Positions 47,551 to 55,424 of a stretch of 64,000 nt of DNA are shown here, one piece after another. The notes beneath the pieces are model-generated. The model worked only from the letters and a program-made list of their open reading frames with translations. It did not search any database and was not told where the DNA came from. The position numbers were made by a program, and so were the translations under genes. Every line of letters starts with the position of its first letter. Position 1 is the first letter of the stretch. The DNA comes from Roseburia sp. (GTDB lineage: Bacteria; Bacillota; Clostridia; Lachnospirales; Lachnospiraceae): positions 248,001 through 312,000 of the forward strand of contig JAGBEG010000013.1 in assembly GCA_017937095.1 (NCBI GenBank), in the 5' to 3' direction.

Positions 47551-47611
47551 CGTTGCACTGCCGACGGTTATGCTTATCGTGACACACCCGTTCTTTATGC
47601 ACCAGCATCGT

Positions 47612-48829
47612 TTACTCGTCCCGCGAAAGCTCGTGCCACGGATTGTTCTCATCCGGGTCCGTCGGATCCCAGCCCTTATTCGGACTGTCCGTATCGATTT
47701 TGACCGCCTCCGGCTTGCCGAGCGGACCGGGATCGTCATCATCGTAAATCTCAACCGTCGTACCCTGCGGACAATTTTCCGCAATCCATTTCGCATCCTC
47801 CACGGTCAGTCGCACACAGCCCATCGACGCCTGCTGTCCCAGCTTATTATATTTGTCCGTACAGAGTGCATTTTTCGATCTGCTGTAATACGGCACGGAA
47901 TGAAACAGCACGCCGCCGTGAATGCGGGTCGCATACTGTCCATATACCCCGCCGTACAACTCCCGCCAGAGATATTTCGTCGAAATCTGATAGGTTCCGC
48001 GGGGCGTCGCATTGTAAAGTCCGGTCGAGCAGATCATCGCCTTATAGGGAATGGTGTATTCTCCCTCATCGTCCAGCGTGTAGACCGTGATACAGTTCTG
48101 CTTGCGGTTGATGCGGATGTAATACGGAAATTCCGGTTCGTCCTGCGCGTCATCGTCCGCTTGTGCATTCCCGCCGCCGGAAATCCCTGCCGCATCGTCC
48201 TGCCGCTCCGCATTATCCGTCCTGTCTCTACTGCCCGAATTTCCTGCGGATGCGTCATCCGCCCTGTCTCCGCCGCCTGCGTCTGTTTCTTCTCCTGCCG
48301 CAGCCCCAGGCTTGTCTCCACTGTCGGAATTTCCTGCGGCTACATCATCATCCGCTTTCTCTCCGCCGCCTGCGTCTGTTTCTTCTCCTGCCGCATCGTC
48401 CTGCCGCGCGGTTGCATCCGCCCTGTCTCTGACACCCACATCTGTTTCTTCTCCTGCCGCATCGTCCTGCCGCTCCGCATTATCCGTCCTGTCTCCACTG
48501 CCCGAATTTCCTGCGGATACGTCGTCCGGTCGTTCCGCATCATCCCCCTGCTCCGCGGCTGCAATACCAGTATTTTCTACCTCTGTAAGCAGAATATTCT
48601 CCGTACTGTCGTCAAACGCAAGCTCTTCTTTCTGGTACACGCCGCTCCAGAACCCGTTGTCGCCGCTTATCACCGCAAGCGCCGGAACGTCCCATTCCAT
48701 TCGCAGCGCAATATATTCAAACAACGTCAAAGCGCACAAAAAGACAGAGACTGCAACCGCAAGAATACGGGCAGCCCTGCCTTTCATAATACGCTTTATT
48801 TCACTGTCAGTCTTCTGTTCTCTCTTCAT
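47612..48829 (-). CDS. L,D-transpeptidase (YkuD family) with long repetitive linker
   Basis: 405 residues. A cytoplasmic N-terminus and one membrane helix (about 20-42) lead to a 150-residue Asp/Ala/Gly-rich linker with repeated units around QDDAAGEETD and SAGNSGSGD. The catalytic YkuD domain occupies the C-terminal 160 residues with HGGVLFHS and the cysteine motif SMGCVRLTVEDA. It would make 3-3 cross-links or attach proteins in peptidoglycan. It begins 7 bases after aspartokinase and no good ribosome site precedes either ATG candidate, so its translation may be coupled. Confidence 0.88.
   Translation of the reverse strand: MKREQKTDSEIKRIMKGRAARILAVAVSVFLCALTLFEYIALRMEWDVPALAVISGDNGFWSGVYQKEELAFDDSTENILLTEVENTGIAAAEQGDDAERPDDVSAGNSGSGDRTDNAERQDDAAGEETDVGVRDRADATARQDDAAGEETDAGGGEKADDDVAAGNSDSGDKPGAAAGEETDAGGGDRADDASAGNSGSRDRTDNAERQDDAAGISGGGNAQADDDAQDEPEFPYYIRINRKQNCITVYTLDDEGEYTIPYKAMICSTGLYNATPRGTYQISTKYLWRELYGGVYGQYATRIHGGVLFHSVPYYSRSKNALCTDKYNKLGQQASMGCVRLTVEDAKWIAENCPQGTTVEIYDDDDPGPLGKPEAVKIDTDSPNKGWDPTDPDENNPWHELSRDE
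48170..48535. repeat. Degenerate in-frame repeats coding the transpeptidase linker
   Basis: Segments such as GCATCGTCCTGCCGC, TTTCTTCTCCTGCCGCA and ATTTCCTGCGGATAC recur two to four times over about 360 bases, coding the acidic linker. Confidence 0.8.
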
Positions 48830-48836
48830 ATATCAG

Positions 48837-50156
48837 TTAAAGCTGAGTCTCCACGAAAATATCATAAATCGCGCGAATCGCATTTTCAAAGTCCGCGTTG
48901 CTGACACCGATGATAATATTCAGCTCCGAAGAACCCTGATCGATCATCTTGACATTGATGTTGGCATGCGCCAATGCGGAAAAGATTCTTCCCGCTGTTC
49001 CCCTCGTGGACTTCATGCCGCGTCCCACAACTGCAATCAGCGCCAGATCGCCCTCAAGCTCGATGCTGTCCGGTTTCGCCAGACGATGAATCGCTGAGAT
49101 GACTGCCTGCTCCTTGCCCTCAAACTCCGGCTGATGTACGAAAATCGTCATCGTATCAATGCCGGACGGCATATGTTCAAACGAAATATCGTTCTCTTCA
49201 AATGCGGTGAGTACTTTTCTCCCAAAACCTACCTCCGCATTCATCATATCCTTATCGATGTTGACAGACACAAAGCCCTTCTTGCCCGCGATACCGGTAA
49301 TGGTATACTTGGACTGATGACAGGTGCTCTCCACGATCCATGTGCCCTCATCCTCCGGTGCGTTCGTGTTGCGGATATTGATCGGGATTCCCGCCTTGCG
49401 GACAGGGAATACCGCATCCTCGTGAAGTACGCTTGCCCCCATGTAGGACAGCTCGCGAAGTTCACGGTAAGTAATCGTCTTGATGGTCTGCGGATTGTCA
49501 ATGATACGCGGATCTGCAACAAGGAAGCCTGACACATCCGTCCAGTTCTCATAACAGGTAGCGTGCACCGCGCGTGAAACAATCGAACCCGTAATATCGG
49601 AACCGCCTCTGGAAAACGTCTTGATCATTCCGTCCGGCGTCGAGCCGTAGAAGCCCGGAATAACTGCGCGTTCCGTCTTTGCCAGCTTCTTTTCCAGAAC
49701 CTTGTTCGTCTTATCCGCATCAAAATTGCCGTCCTTGTCAAAAAAGATGACGTCTGCGGCGTCCACGAACTCATAGCCGAGATAATTCGCCATGATGATG
49801 CCGTTTAAGTATTCTCCGCGGGATGCGGCGTAATCCACGCCCGCTTTATTTTTAAAATTCTCGCTGATCTTGCGGAACTCATCCTCCAATGACAGCTTCA
49901 GATTCAGTCCATTGATGATTGTGTCATAACGGTCCTTGATCTTCATCAGCGGAACCCGGAAGTCCTCTTCCGCCTCCACCAGTGCATAGCAGGCATACAG
50001 CATATCCGTCACTTTTGTATCTTTCGGATTGCGCTTGCCAGGGGCACTCGGAACTACATATCTTCTCTCCTTGTCCGCCTGAATGATCTTGCCGACCTTT
50101 GCGAACTGTTCTGCGCTTGCAAGAGAGCTGCCGCCGAATTTCACAACTTTAATCAT
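48837..50156 (-). CDS. Aspartate kinase
   Basis: 439 residues from the ATG at 50156 (GGAGGAG about 10 bases upstream, then the family start VVKFGGSSLAS). Catalytic features are KTFSRGGSDITGS and DVSGFLVADPRI; the C-terminal 150 residues form two ACT domains (GIAGKKGFVSVNIDKDMM and IAVVGRGMKSTRGTAGRIF) for amino-acid feedback. The first enzyme of lysine, diaminopimelate, threonine and methionine synthesis, it also supplies dipicolinate. No lysine riboswitch fits in the short leader. Confidence 0.96.
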   Translation of the reverse strand: MIKVVKFGGSSLASAEQFAKVGKIIQADKERRYVVPSAPGKRNPKDTKVTDMLYACYALVEAEEDFRVPLMKIKDRYDTIINGLNLKLSLEDEFRKISENFKNKAGVDYAASRGEYLNGIIMANYLGYEFVDAADVIFFDKDGNFDADKTNKVLEKKLAKTERAVIPGFYGSTPDGMIKTFSRGGSDITGSIVSRAVHATCYENWTDVSGFLVADPRIIDNPQTIKTITYRELRELSYMGASVLHEDAVFPVRKAGIPINIRNTNAPEDEGTWIVESTCHQSKYTITGIAGKKGFVSVNIDKDMMNAEVGFGRKVLTAFEENDISFEHMPSGIDTMTIFVHQPEFEGKEQAVISAIHRLAKPDSIELEGDLALIAVVGRGMKSTRGTAGRIFSALAHANINVKMIDQGSSELNIIIGVSNADFENAIRAIYDIFVETQL

Positions 50157-50232
50157 TTTCTTCTGCTCCTCCGATACTGGTCCCGTCAAAAGCTTCCGTT
50201 CTGCGCTTTCACGGTTTCATATAACGATATAT

Positions 50233-50260
50233 ATATTATCATAAATGACGGCTCCGTCAA
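50233..50260 (-). promoter_or_regulatory. Putative promoter of aspartokinase
   Basis: On the minus strand TTGACG (50260-50255) and TAATAT (50238-50233) are separated by 16 bases; the TGACGG/CCGTCA inverted repeat overlaps the -35. Confidence 0.55.
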
Positions 50261-50277
50261 ATGATTTTTTTGAAAAA

Positions 50278-51087
50278 TCATGATTTTATCTGCTCAATTG
50301 GCACTGACGGCGCCATCTCTTCCCGCGCCACATAGAGGGACATATCCGCATGTGTCTGCATTTTCCACTTCACCAGCGTCATGTGCATATTTTCAATCTC
50401 AATCGCCGTAATACAGCCCGGATGTACGCAGCTTCCTGCATTTAAGTACCGTCCGCCATCCTGCGGAAGCCTCGGACGGTGCGAATGCCCCGCCGCCAGA
50501 TATTCACCGTGCTGTCTCGTCCATTCCTCGAGACATTTCTCATATCGGACGCTTTTCTTATAGTTGCGCGCCGCGCTCGTCGGATCGTTGACGCCGGAGC
50601 GCTCCAGCGGTTTCCACAGGTAGCGCACAAGAAATCTGGAAAGCTTCCAGCAGACCGAGTTGAAAAAATCCGCCTGATGCCCGTGTATCATGCAGATATC
50701 CCGTCCGCCCTCCATGTTGTCTAAGATGACCGCCTCCGGCAGTTCTCCCGCAAGCTCCATGTTGTGATTTCCGTACAGCCGCACGATCCTGCCGTTTTTT
50801 TCCAGCCAGTCGAACAGCTCATACACATCCTCGTGGCAGTTTTTAATCCGCCGTCTGCATCTGTTTTCCCACAGTTCCTCGCCGTCTCCCAGTTCAAGAT
50901 AGAAGAAGCCGTGCTTTACATAATAGTTCATCGCCGCCGAATACAGATGCTGGTTTTTCAGAAAGTTATCGTTTGACGTGCCCTCTCCCCTGTGGCAGTC
51001 GCTGATGACGACATAGCGGCTGCAGCCGCACAAAGGGAGATGCAGGGCATGTTGCAATGCCCTGTCGATTCGTTTATGACATCCCAT
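50278..51087 (-). CDS. Calcineurin-like metallophosphoesterase
   Basis: 269 residues from the ATG at 51087, which follows two AAGGAG sites; a longer frame upstream overlaps the previous gene and is unlikely. Metal motifs are complete: VVISDCHRGEG, LGDGEELWE, LYGNHNME, MIHGHQ and AAGHSHRP. The substrate is unknown; relatives include UDP-2,3-diacylglucosamine hydrolase-like and nucleotide phosphoesterases. It overlaps the DUF4474 gene by 14 bases and is the last gene of the LysM-DUF4474 unit. Confidence 0.9.
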   Translation of the reverse strand: MGCHKRIDRALQHALHLPLCGCSRYVVISDCHRGEGTSNDNFLKNQHLYSAAMNYYVKHGFFYLELGDGEELWENRCRRRIKNCHEDVYELFDWLEKNGRIVRLYGNHNMELAGELPEAVILDNMEGGRDICMIHGHQADFFNSVCWKLSRFLVRYLWKPLERSGVNDPTSAARNYKKSVRYEKCLEEWTRQHGEYLAAGHSHRPRLPQDGGRYLNAGSCVHPGCITAIEIENMHMTLVKWKMQTHADMSLYVAREEMAPSVPIEQIKS

Positions 51088-52036
51088 CTCTCCTTTTCTC
51101 CTTTCGGGGGGAACATCCTTTCCGCCGCCTTTTTCCTCTCTTCGTCCTGTAACGTCCGCCTGCGAGGCGCAGCATCCTCCCAAAGCAGGACGGAACCAGA
51201 TAGTACAAAAACAGCATCCGGTCCGCCGTCTGCGTAAACGGTCTTGTCACGCCGCGGTACAGCAGGCAGTAAATATGATTTCCAAGCTGCACCAGCGAGC
51301 GATGGATGCGGCGAAACAACGGATAGCGGGAAGACAGATCCATCCGCACATACACCTCTCTCCCGCAGATGCGGAAACGGTTTCTCGGTCGTCCTGATTT
51401 CTGAAGTCCTTCAAAAAACGCCTGCGCCATCGCCGTGTCTTCGAATGAGAGCGTCGTCATCATCCGAAGCTCGGACGGCTTGGAAAATGTCCCCATTCGA
51501 AATCCGGTCAGCCACCAATGCCTTGCATAGATTTCATAGACTTTTTCCTCCCGCCGTTCCAGCCGGCAGCAGATCTGCGGCATTTCCGAACTTTTTGCCG
51601 CGTCATAATGCGTCTCTTTATAAAGGTGCGGCGGAACAATACCTTTTGCATGGTAGACTCCCACCTCGCCGCCTGTATTGATCCCATACTGCCCCTTCCA
51701 AAATTCAATCAGCCATGTTCTGCCGTCATAGTCAAAGTAGACCGGCCACGTGTCGATTACCATATTTGCCCCCGCCGCCAGACGGTCATAAAGCGCTTCA
51801 TATCCGTGTTTTCTCTGCCATGCATCGATATTCGAGGTGAAAATGTCCTCCTCCCACAGATACTGGAATCCAAACGGCTCCGCCAGTTCATTTAACATCC
51901 GGATTTTCTCGGGCATCCCCATAGAGTACACTTTTCGTTTGCTTCTGGCTCTGCGCAGCACTGCCAGGGTCAGCACAGAAAGAATTACAAGAATCAGAAC
52001 CGTGCATACGAAAACGCAGATCGCTTCCCGGTTCAT
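51074..52036 (-). CDS. DUF4474 protein
   Basis: 320 residues with one N-terminal helix (about 7-28) and a conserved domain: PFGFQYLWEEDIFTSNIDAWQRKHGY, FDYDGRTWLIEFWKGQYGINTGGEVGVY (each read over its own stretch) typical of DUF4474 in Clostridia. A very basic C-terminus follows. The function is unknown. Its ATG overlaps the stop of the LysM gene by one base, so the two are coupled. Confidence 0.85.
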   Translation of the reverse strand: MNREAICVFVCTVLILVILSVLTLAVLRRARSKRKVYSMGMPEKIRMLNELAEPFGFQYLWEEDIFTSNIDAWQRKHGYEALYDRLAAGANMVIDTWPVYFDYDGRTWLIEFWKGQYGINTGGEVGVYHAKGIVPPHLYKETHYDAAKSSEMPQICCRLERREEKVYEIYARHWWLTGFRMGTFSKPSELRMMTTLSFEDTAMAQAFFEGLQKSGRPRNRFRICGREVYVRMDLSSRYPLFRRIHRSLVQLGNHIYCLLYRGVTRPFTQTADRMLFLYYLVPSCFGRMLRLAGGRYRTKRGKRRRKGCSPRKEKRRDGMS

Positions 52037-53175
52037 CAGCGCGCCAAAAGCCCTCTCGCCAGATAATCCGCCATTTCAAGCACCTGCTTCTTTATATCGC
52101 GGAAGACATCGATGCTCTGACCGTACTCGCCGTTTATCTGGTGCTCGATTGCCTCCCTGGTCATATCGAGATAATTTAACAGCATGTTTCGCGTTTCCCT
52201 GCTTCCAAAATAAGGGTTCTGGCCGGCTAAAAGCTCTGCAAGCTGATTCGCGTTCGAATACCACGCCTTAATCAGATCGTCATAATTCTCCATGTCGCCC
52301 GATTTTAAGGAACGCATGATCTCGCCTGTCAGCTCTACATGCTCCATCAGCAGATTTCTTATCTGCCTTACCGCCTGAATCGGCAGTGTTTTTGCAAATA
52401 CATCCGTAATTTCGTCTGCCGTCTGCATAAAACGTTCCTCTACCGCCTGCTGATCCCCGGCGTCCGCGTCTACGCTCATCAGATACATGCGGGTCCAGTA
52501 AATCAGCGACAGCCATGCGAGCCGCATCGCCTCCATAAGATTCTGGACACTGTTTTCCATCCCGCTCTGCGTCTCCCTGTCATTCGGGTTCATTTCCGGC
52601 ATCGTTCCGTCCGGGTTCATTCCGGGCATTCCTGACATTCCCGGCATCATTCCGCCCGGATTCATACCTGACATCCCCGGCATTCCTGACATCCCCGGCA
52701 TCGTTCCGTCCGGGTTCATTCCGGGCATTCCTGACATTCCCGGCATCGTTCCACTTGGATTCATTTCCGGCATTCCTGACATTCCCGGCATCGTTCCGCC
52801 CGGATTCATACCTGACATCCCCGGCATCCCCGACATTCCCGGCATCGTTCCGCCCGGATTCATACCTGACATCCCCGGCATCCCCGACATTCCCGGCATC
52901 GTTCCGCCCGGGTTCATACCTGACATCCCCGGCATTCCCGGTGTCTGGCTATTTCCATCCGATTCTTCCGAATTTGCCCCGCCGCCGCTTTGTCCGGGCG
53001 CATAGTAGCTCTCTCCCGGGCAGACAAAGAGCCGCATTCCGACCTGAAGATTATAGGGGTTGACCCCCGGATTTCCGAGAATAAGATCCGTCACTGTCGT
53101 GTGGTACTGTCTCGCTAACCGGTATAGGGAATCTCCCTCCTGTATCGTGTGCACCATTCTATTCTGACAATTCAT
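52036..53175 (-). CDS. LysM protein with Met/Pro/Gly-rich repeat tract
   Basis: 379 residues. A single LysM domain is at residues 8-52 (VHTIQEGDSLYRLARQYHTTVTDLI and NPYNLQVGMRLFVCPG). Residues of about 80-200 are repeats of MPGMSGMNPGGT-like units, at least seven times. The C-terminal 180 residues are helical. There is no signal peptide, so it may be a spore coat or cortex protein rather than a Sec-secreted one; LysM plus low-complexity is common in such proteins. It is coupled to the DUF4474 gene. Confidence 0.8.
   Translation of the reverse strand: MNCQNRMVHTIQEGDSLYRLARQYHTTVTDLILGNPGVNPYNLQVGMRLFVCPGESYYAPGQSGGGANSEESDGNSQTPGMPGMSGMNPGGTMPGMSGMPGMSGMNPGGTMPGMSGMPGMSGMNPGGTMPGMSGMPEMNPSGTMPGMSGMPGMNPDGTMPGMSGMPGMSGMNPGGMMPGMSGMPGMNPDGTMPEMNPNDRETQSGMENSVQNLMEAMRLAWLSLIYWTRMYLMSVDADAGDQQAVEERFMQTADEITDVFAKTLPIQAVRQIRNLLMEHVELTGEIMRSLKSGDMENYDDLIKAWYSNANQLAELLAGQNPYFGSRETRNMLLNYLDMTREAIEHQINGEYGQSIDVFRDIKKQVLEMADYLARGLLAR
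52600..52940. repeat. Repeat tract coding MPGM/SGMNPGGT units
   Basis: Units of 15-45 bases (core CCCGGCATCGTTCCG and ATTCATACCTGACATCCC) recur about seven times in frame inside the LysM gene. Confidence 0.9.
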
Positions 53176-53231
53176 ATAGTTCCATCGCTATCTTTTTTCC
53201 CTATATCGTATGTCATATCCTCTCCGCTTGT

Positions 53232-53343
53232 GCCAATCCGCTTATTCCAATTCTCTTGCGCCAATCCGCTTGTTCCAATTCTCTTGTGCCAATCCGCCTG
53301 TTCCAATTCTCTTATGCCAATCCGCTCACACCAATCCTCTTTC
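53232..53343. repeat. Four tandem 28-bp repeats between lrgB and the LysM gene
   Basis: Units 53232-53259, 53260-53287, 53288-53315 and 53316-53343 (the last diverged) start GCCAATCCGC and contain TTCCAATTCTCTT. Each unit is itself two related 14-bp halves (CCAATCCGCTT and CCAATTCTCTT). The array ends at the base before the lrgB stop codon. The period is not a multiple of three, so it is non-coding. Confidence 0.9.
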
Positions 53344-54036
53344 TTATAGAAAATTCGCAAACAGGGGTGCGGCGATCACGGTGAGCAGTCCCGCCACAGC
53401 AATCGAAAGGCTGCTCATTGCGCCCTCGACTTCCCCCATTTCCAGCGCCTTGACTGTTCCAAGCGCATGGGAGGAGGAGCCGATTGCAATTCCTTTCGCG
53501 ACAGGCTCCTCGATTCGAAAGAGACGGCACACCGTCTCTGCGAGAATATTGCCGATTACCCCGGTGATGACAATGACCGCCACCGTGATCGTCACATAAC
53601 CGCCAAGCTCCTCTGAGATTCCCATTCCGATCGCCGTCGTAATCGACTTCGGAAGAAGCGTCACATACTCTGTGTGGTCCAGCCCAAACAGCAGCGCGAG
53701 CGCAAGCACGCAGACGCCGCTTGTGATTACCCCGGATATCAATCCCGCCGCAATCGCCTTAAAATTCTTCTTTAGAAGCTGCGTCTGCTCATAGAGCGGA
53801 ATCGCAAGGCACACCGTCGCCGGAGTGAGCAGGTAGCTTAAATATTTTGCTCCCGCATTATAGCTCTCGTAAGGAATATCGAACGCCGCTAAAAATACAA
53901 TGACCGCCGCAATCGAAATCAGAAGCGGATTACAGATCGGCCAGTTCAGCTTTTTCTTCAAAAATACGCCCAGTTCATAAGTGACAACGCTGATTGCCAC
54001 TCCCCAAAATATTGATTCATTTAATAATTCTCTCAT
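53344..54036 (-). CDS. lrgB: LrgB/CidB family membrane protein
   Basis: 230 residues from the ATG at 54036 (GAGGG 7 bases upstream); a longer open frame upstream is only the antisense reading of lrgA. About six or seven helices and family motifs NPLLISIA, LSYLLTPATVCLAIPLYEQ, LPKSITTAIGMGISEELGG and IAIGSSSHALGTVKALEMG. With LrgA it modulates murein hydrolase export and autolysis, or carries pyruvate in some species. It starts 2 bases after lrgA stops. Confidence 0.93.
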   Translation of the reverse strand: MRELLNESIFWGVAISVVTYELGVFLKKKLNWPICNPLLISIAAVIVFLAAFDIPYESYNAGAKYLSYLLTPATVCLAIPLYEQTQLLKKNFKAIAAGLISGVITSGVCVLALALLFGLDHTEYVTLLPKSITTAIGMGISEELGGYVTITVAVIVITGVIGNILAETVCRLFRIEEPVAKGIAIGSSSHALGTVKALEMGEVEGAMSSLSIAVAGLLTVIAAPLFANFL

Positions 54037-54038
54037 GT

Positions 54039-54392
54039 TCAGTCCCTCTGCCCCCTGCGGATTACCAATTGCGTCACTCTGCCCGAAATTACCATTACGA
54101 CCACTGTAGATACAATCATAATGACAACGACCGGAACACAGATCGGTCTTAGCGCGTCCCAGGAATCGATCAGGCCTGCTCCCGCCGGAACAAACAGAAC
54201 CGGCATAATCTCTATCAGAAATTTTCCCGTCTCCTGAACTGCGGAAAGCTTTAATATCCCAAGCTCCAACGCCGCAAATAAAAGCACCAGCCCATAAATA
54301 CTCGCAGGAACCGGCAGCGGCAGTAACGCTTTTAAGGCTTCCCCAAGGAAGGAAAATAGTAAAATCCACAAAAATTGTCTCAGGTATTTCAT
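54039..54392 (-). CDS. lrgA: LrgA/CidA family holin-like protein
   Basis: 117 residues with four membrane helices. Typical segments are PLPVPASIYGLVLLF, GKFLIEIMPVLFVPAGAGLI and VVVIMIVSTVVVMVISG. It pairs with LrgB. An AAGGAG site lies 9 bases before ATG. Its promoter is divergent from degV and shares an operator with it. Confidence 0.92.
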   Translation of the reverse strand: MKYLRQFLWILLFSFLGEALKALLPLPVPASIYGLVLLFAALELGILKLSAVQETGKFLIEIMPVLFVPAGAGLIDSWDALRPICVPVVVIMIVSTVVVMVISGRVTQLVIRRGQRD

Positions 54393-54443
54393 CGTCAGTA
54401 TCTCCTTTTGTCACAAAATTCTATCATGTTTTTTCCACCGCTC

Positions 54444-54471
54444 ATTATAGCACGTAATTTTAGTTTGACAA
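54444..54471 (-). promoter_or_regulatory. Sigma-A promoter of lrgAB
   Basis: On the minus strand TTGTCA (54471-54466) and a perfect TATAAT (54449-54444) are separated by 16 bases. The -35 lies inside the first TTTGA-N3-TCAAA operator. Confidence 0.7.
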
Positions 54472-54476
54472 TCAAA
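54464..54476. promoter_or_regulatory. FabT-like operator 1 (TTTGA-CAA-TCAAA)
   Basis: A 5-3-5 palindrome that covers the lrgA -35 and lies just upstream of the degV -35. Confidence 0.65.
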
Positions 54477-54481
54477 ATATC

Positions 54482-54510
54482 TTGACAGATACATGCAACT
54501 CGTATATAGT
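54482..54510 (+). promoter_or_regulatory. Sigma-A promoter of degV
   Basis: TTGACA (54482-54487) and TATAGT (54505-54510) are separated by 17 bases. A 7-bp inverted repeat TGCAACT/AGTTGCA (54494-54514) overlaps the -10. Confidence 0.75.
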
Positions 54511-54519
54511 TGCAATTAA

Positions 54520-54532
54520 TTTGACTATCAAA
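54520..54532. promoter_or_regulatory. FabT-like operator 2 (TTTGA-CTA-TCAAA)
   Basis: The second copy of the 5-3-5 palindrome, about 10 bases after the degV -10, at the expected start of transcription. Confidence 0.65.
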
Positions 54533-54558
54533 CTATTTAAAAGAAACGAGGTTACCAT

Positions 54559-55416
54559 ATGAGTGTTCGAATCATTATAGACTCCGCATCGGATCTGACA
54601 AAGGCACAGGCAGATTCTCTCGGCGCAATGTATCTGCCGTTAAAGACGATTTTCGGAGAGGAAGAATATTTAGACGGCGTAACGCTGTCCCACGAGCAGT
54701 TCTACGAAAAGCTGATTGAGACGGACTGTATGCCGACGACCAGCCAGATACCTCCCATCGAATACGAAACGCTCTATAAAGAGGTGAAAGAGGCAGGGGA
54801 CACCGCAGTCGTTATCACGCTCTCTTCCAAGCTGTCCGGCTGCTTCCAGAGCGCCAGCATTGCGCGCGACGGGTATGAAGACTGCATCTGGCTCGTGGAC
54901 AGTGAAAACGTCAGTCTCGGAGAACAGATTCTGGTACAATACGCGTTTCGCCTCAGGGACGAAGGAAAAAACGCCGCAGAGATTGCCAAAGCATTAGAAC
55001 AGCGCAGGAAAGACGTCCGCGTTGTCGCGCTCTTCGACACGCTTGAATATCTAAAGCGGGGCGGAAGAATTTCCAATGCAGCCGCAATCGCAGGCGCGCT
55101 GCTCTCCATCAAGCCTGTCATTGCCATTGAAAACGGCGAGGTCGTGATTCTTGGGAAAGCGCGCGGTTCCAAAAACGGCAACAATATGCTGCGCGAAGAT
55201 ATTAAAAAGGCAGGCGGCGTTGATTTCACAATGCCGTACTGCCTTGCCTACAGCGGTCTTGACGATACCATGCTGCAAAAATATATTGCCGACAACGCTT
55301 CCCTCTGGAAGGGACACACAAAGGAGCTTCCGGTTACCACGATTGGAAGTACCATCGGAACACACGCCGGTCCGGGCGCGATCGGCGTCTCCTTCTTTGC
55401 AATAAACGAAGCGTAG
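54559..55416 (+). CDS. DegV-family (FakB-like) fatty-acid-binding protein
   Basis: 285 residues, typical for DegV. Features are IIIDSASDLTKAQADSLG, MPTTSQIPPIEYE, VVITLSSKLSGCFQSA, YLKRGGRISNAAAIAGALLSIKP and the end TIGSTIGTHAGPGAIGVSFF. Family members bind a fatty acid and present it to FakA for phosphorylation. FakA is not in the window. The promoter carries two TTTGA-N3-TCAAA operators like those of the fatty-acid regulator FabT, which fits this role. Confidence 0.93.
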   Translation: MSVRIIIDSASDLTKAQADSLGAMYLPLKTIFGEEEYLDGVTLSHEQFYEKLIETDCMPTTSQIPPIEYETLYKEVKEAGDTAVVITLSSKLSGCFQSASIARDGYEDCIWLVDSENVSLGEQILVQYAFRLRDEGKNAAEIAKALEQRRKDVRVVALFDTLEYLKRGGRISNAAAIAGALLSIKPVIAIENGEVVILGKARGSKNGNNMLREDIKKAGGVDFTMPYCLAYSGLDDTMLQKYIADNASLWKGHTKELPVTTIGSTIGTHAGPGAIGVSFFAINEA

Positions 55417-55424
55417 GCGGCGCG

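Larger units (their letters stand above)
47157..47555 (+). ncRNA. Orphan purine-rich transcription unit of about 400 nt
   Basis: The stretch between a strong promoter and a 16-bp hairpin has no ORF over 30 codons. It contains two 35-base direct repeats (about 47186-47220 and 47239-47273, 54 bases apart) with the core GAGGTAC-GGACCACC, and a third partial copy at 47474-47495 (AAAGAGAGGTAT). The sequence is strongly A/G-rich on this strand. It may be a regulatory RNA, or the leader of the 27-codon ORF at its end. No known RNA family was recognised. Confidence 0.45.

Noticed and set aside
50157..50277. Lysine riboswitch upstream of aspartokinase
   Set aside because: The leader after the predicted promoter is about 75 bases, far below the size of the lysine aptamer, and its conserved boxes are absent.
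53232..53343. 28-bp repeats as a CRISPR array
   Set aside because: The units abut with no spacers, each unit is two 14-bp halves, and no cas gene is in the window.
53172..53360. 62-residue ORF over the 28-bp repeats
   Set aside because: Its sequence is just the translated repeats, and it overlaps the lrgB stop with no ribosome site.
53344..54414. A 356-residue single protein reading through lrgA into lrgB
   Set aside because: Its first 126 residues are the wrong frame of lrgA and look random; the lrgB ribosome site and family start are at 54036.
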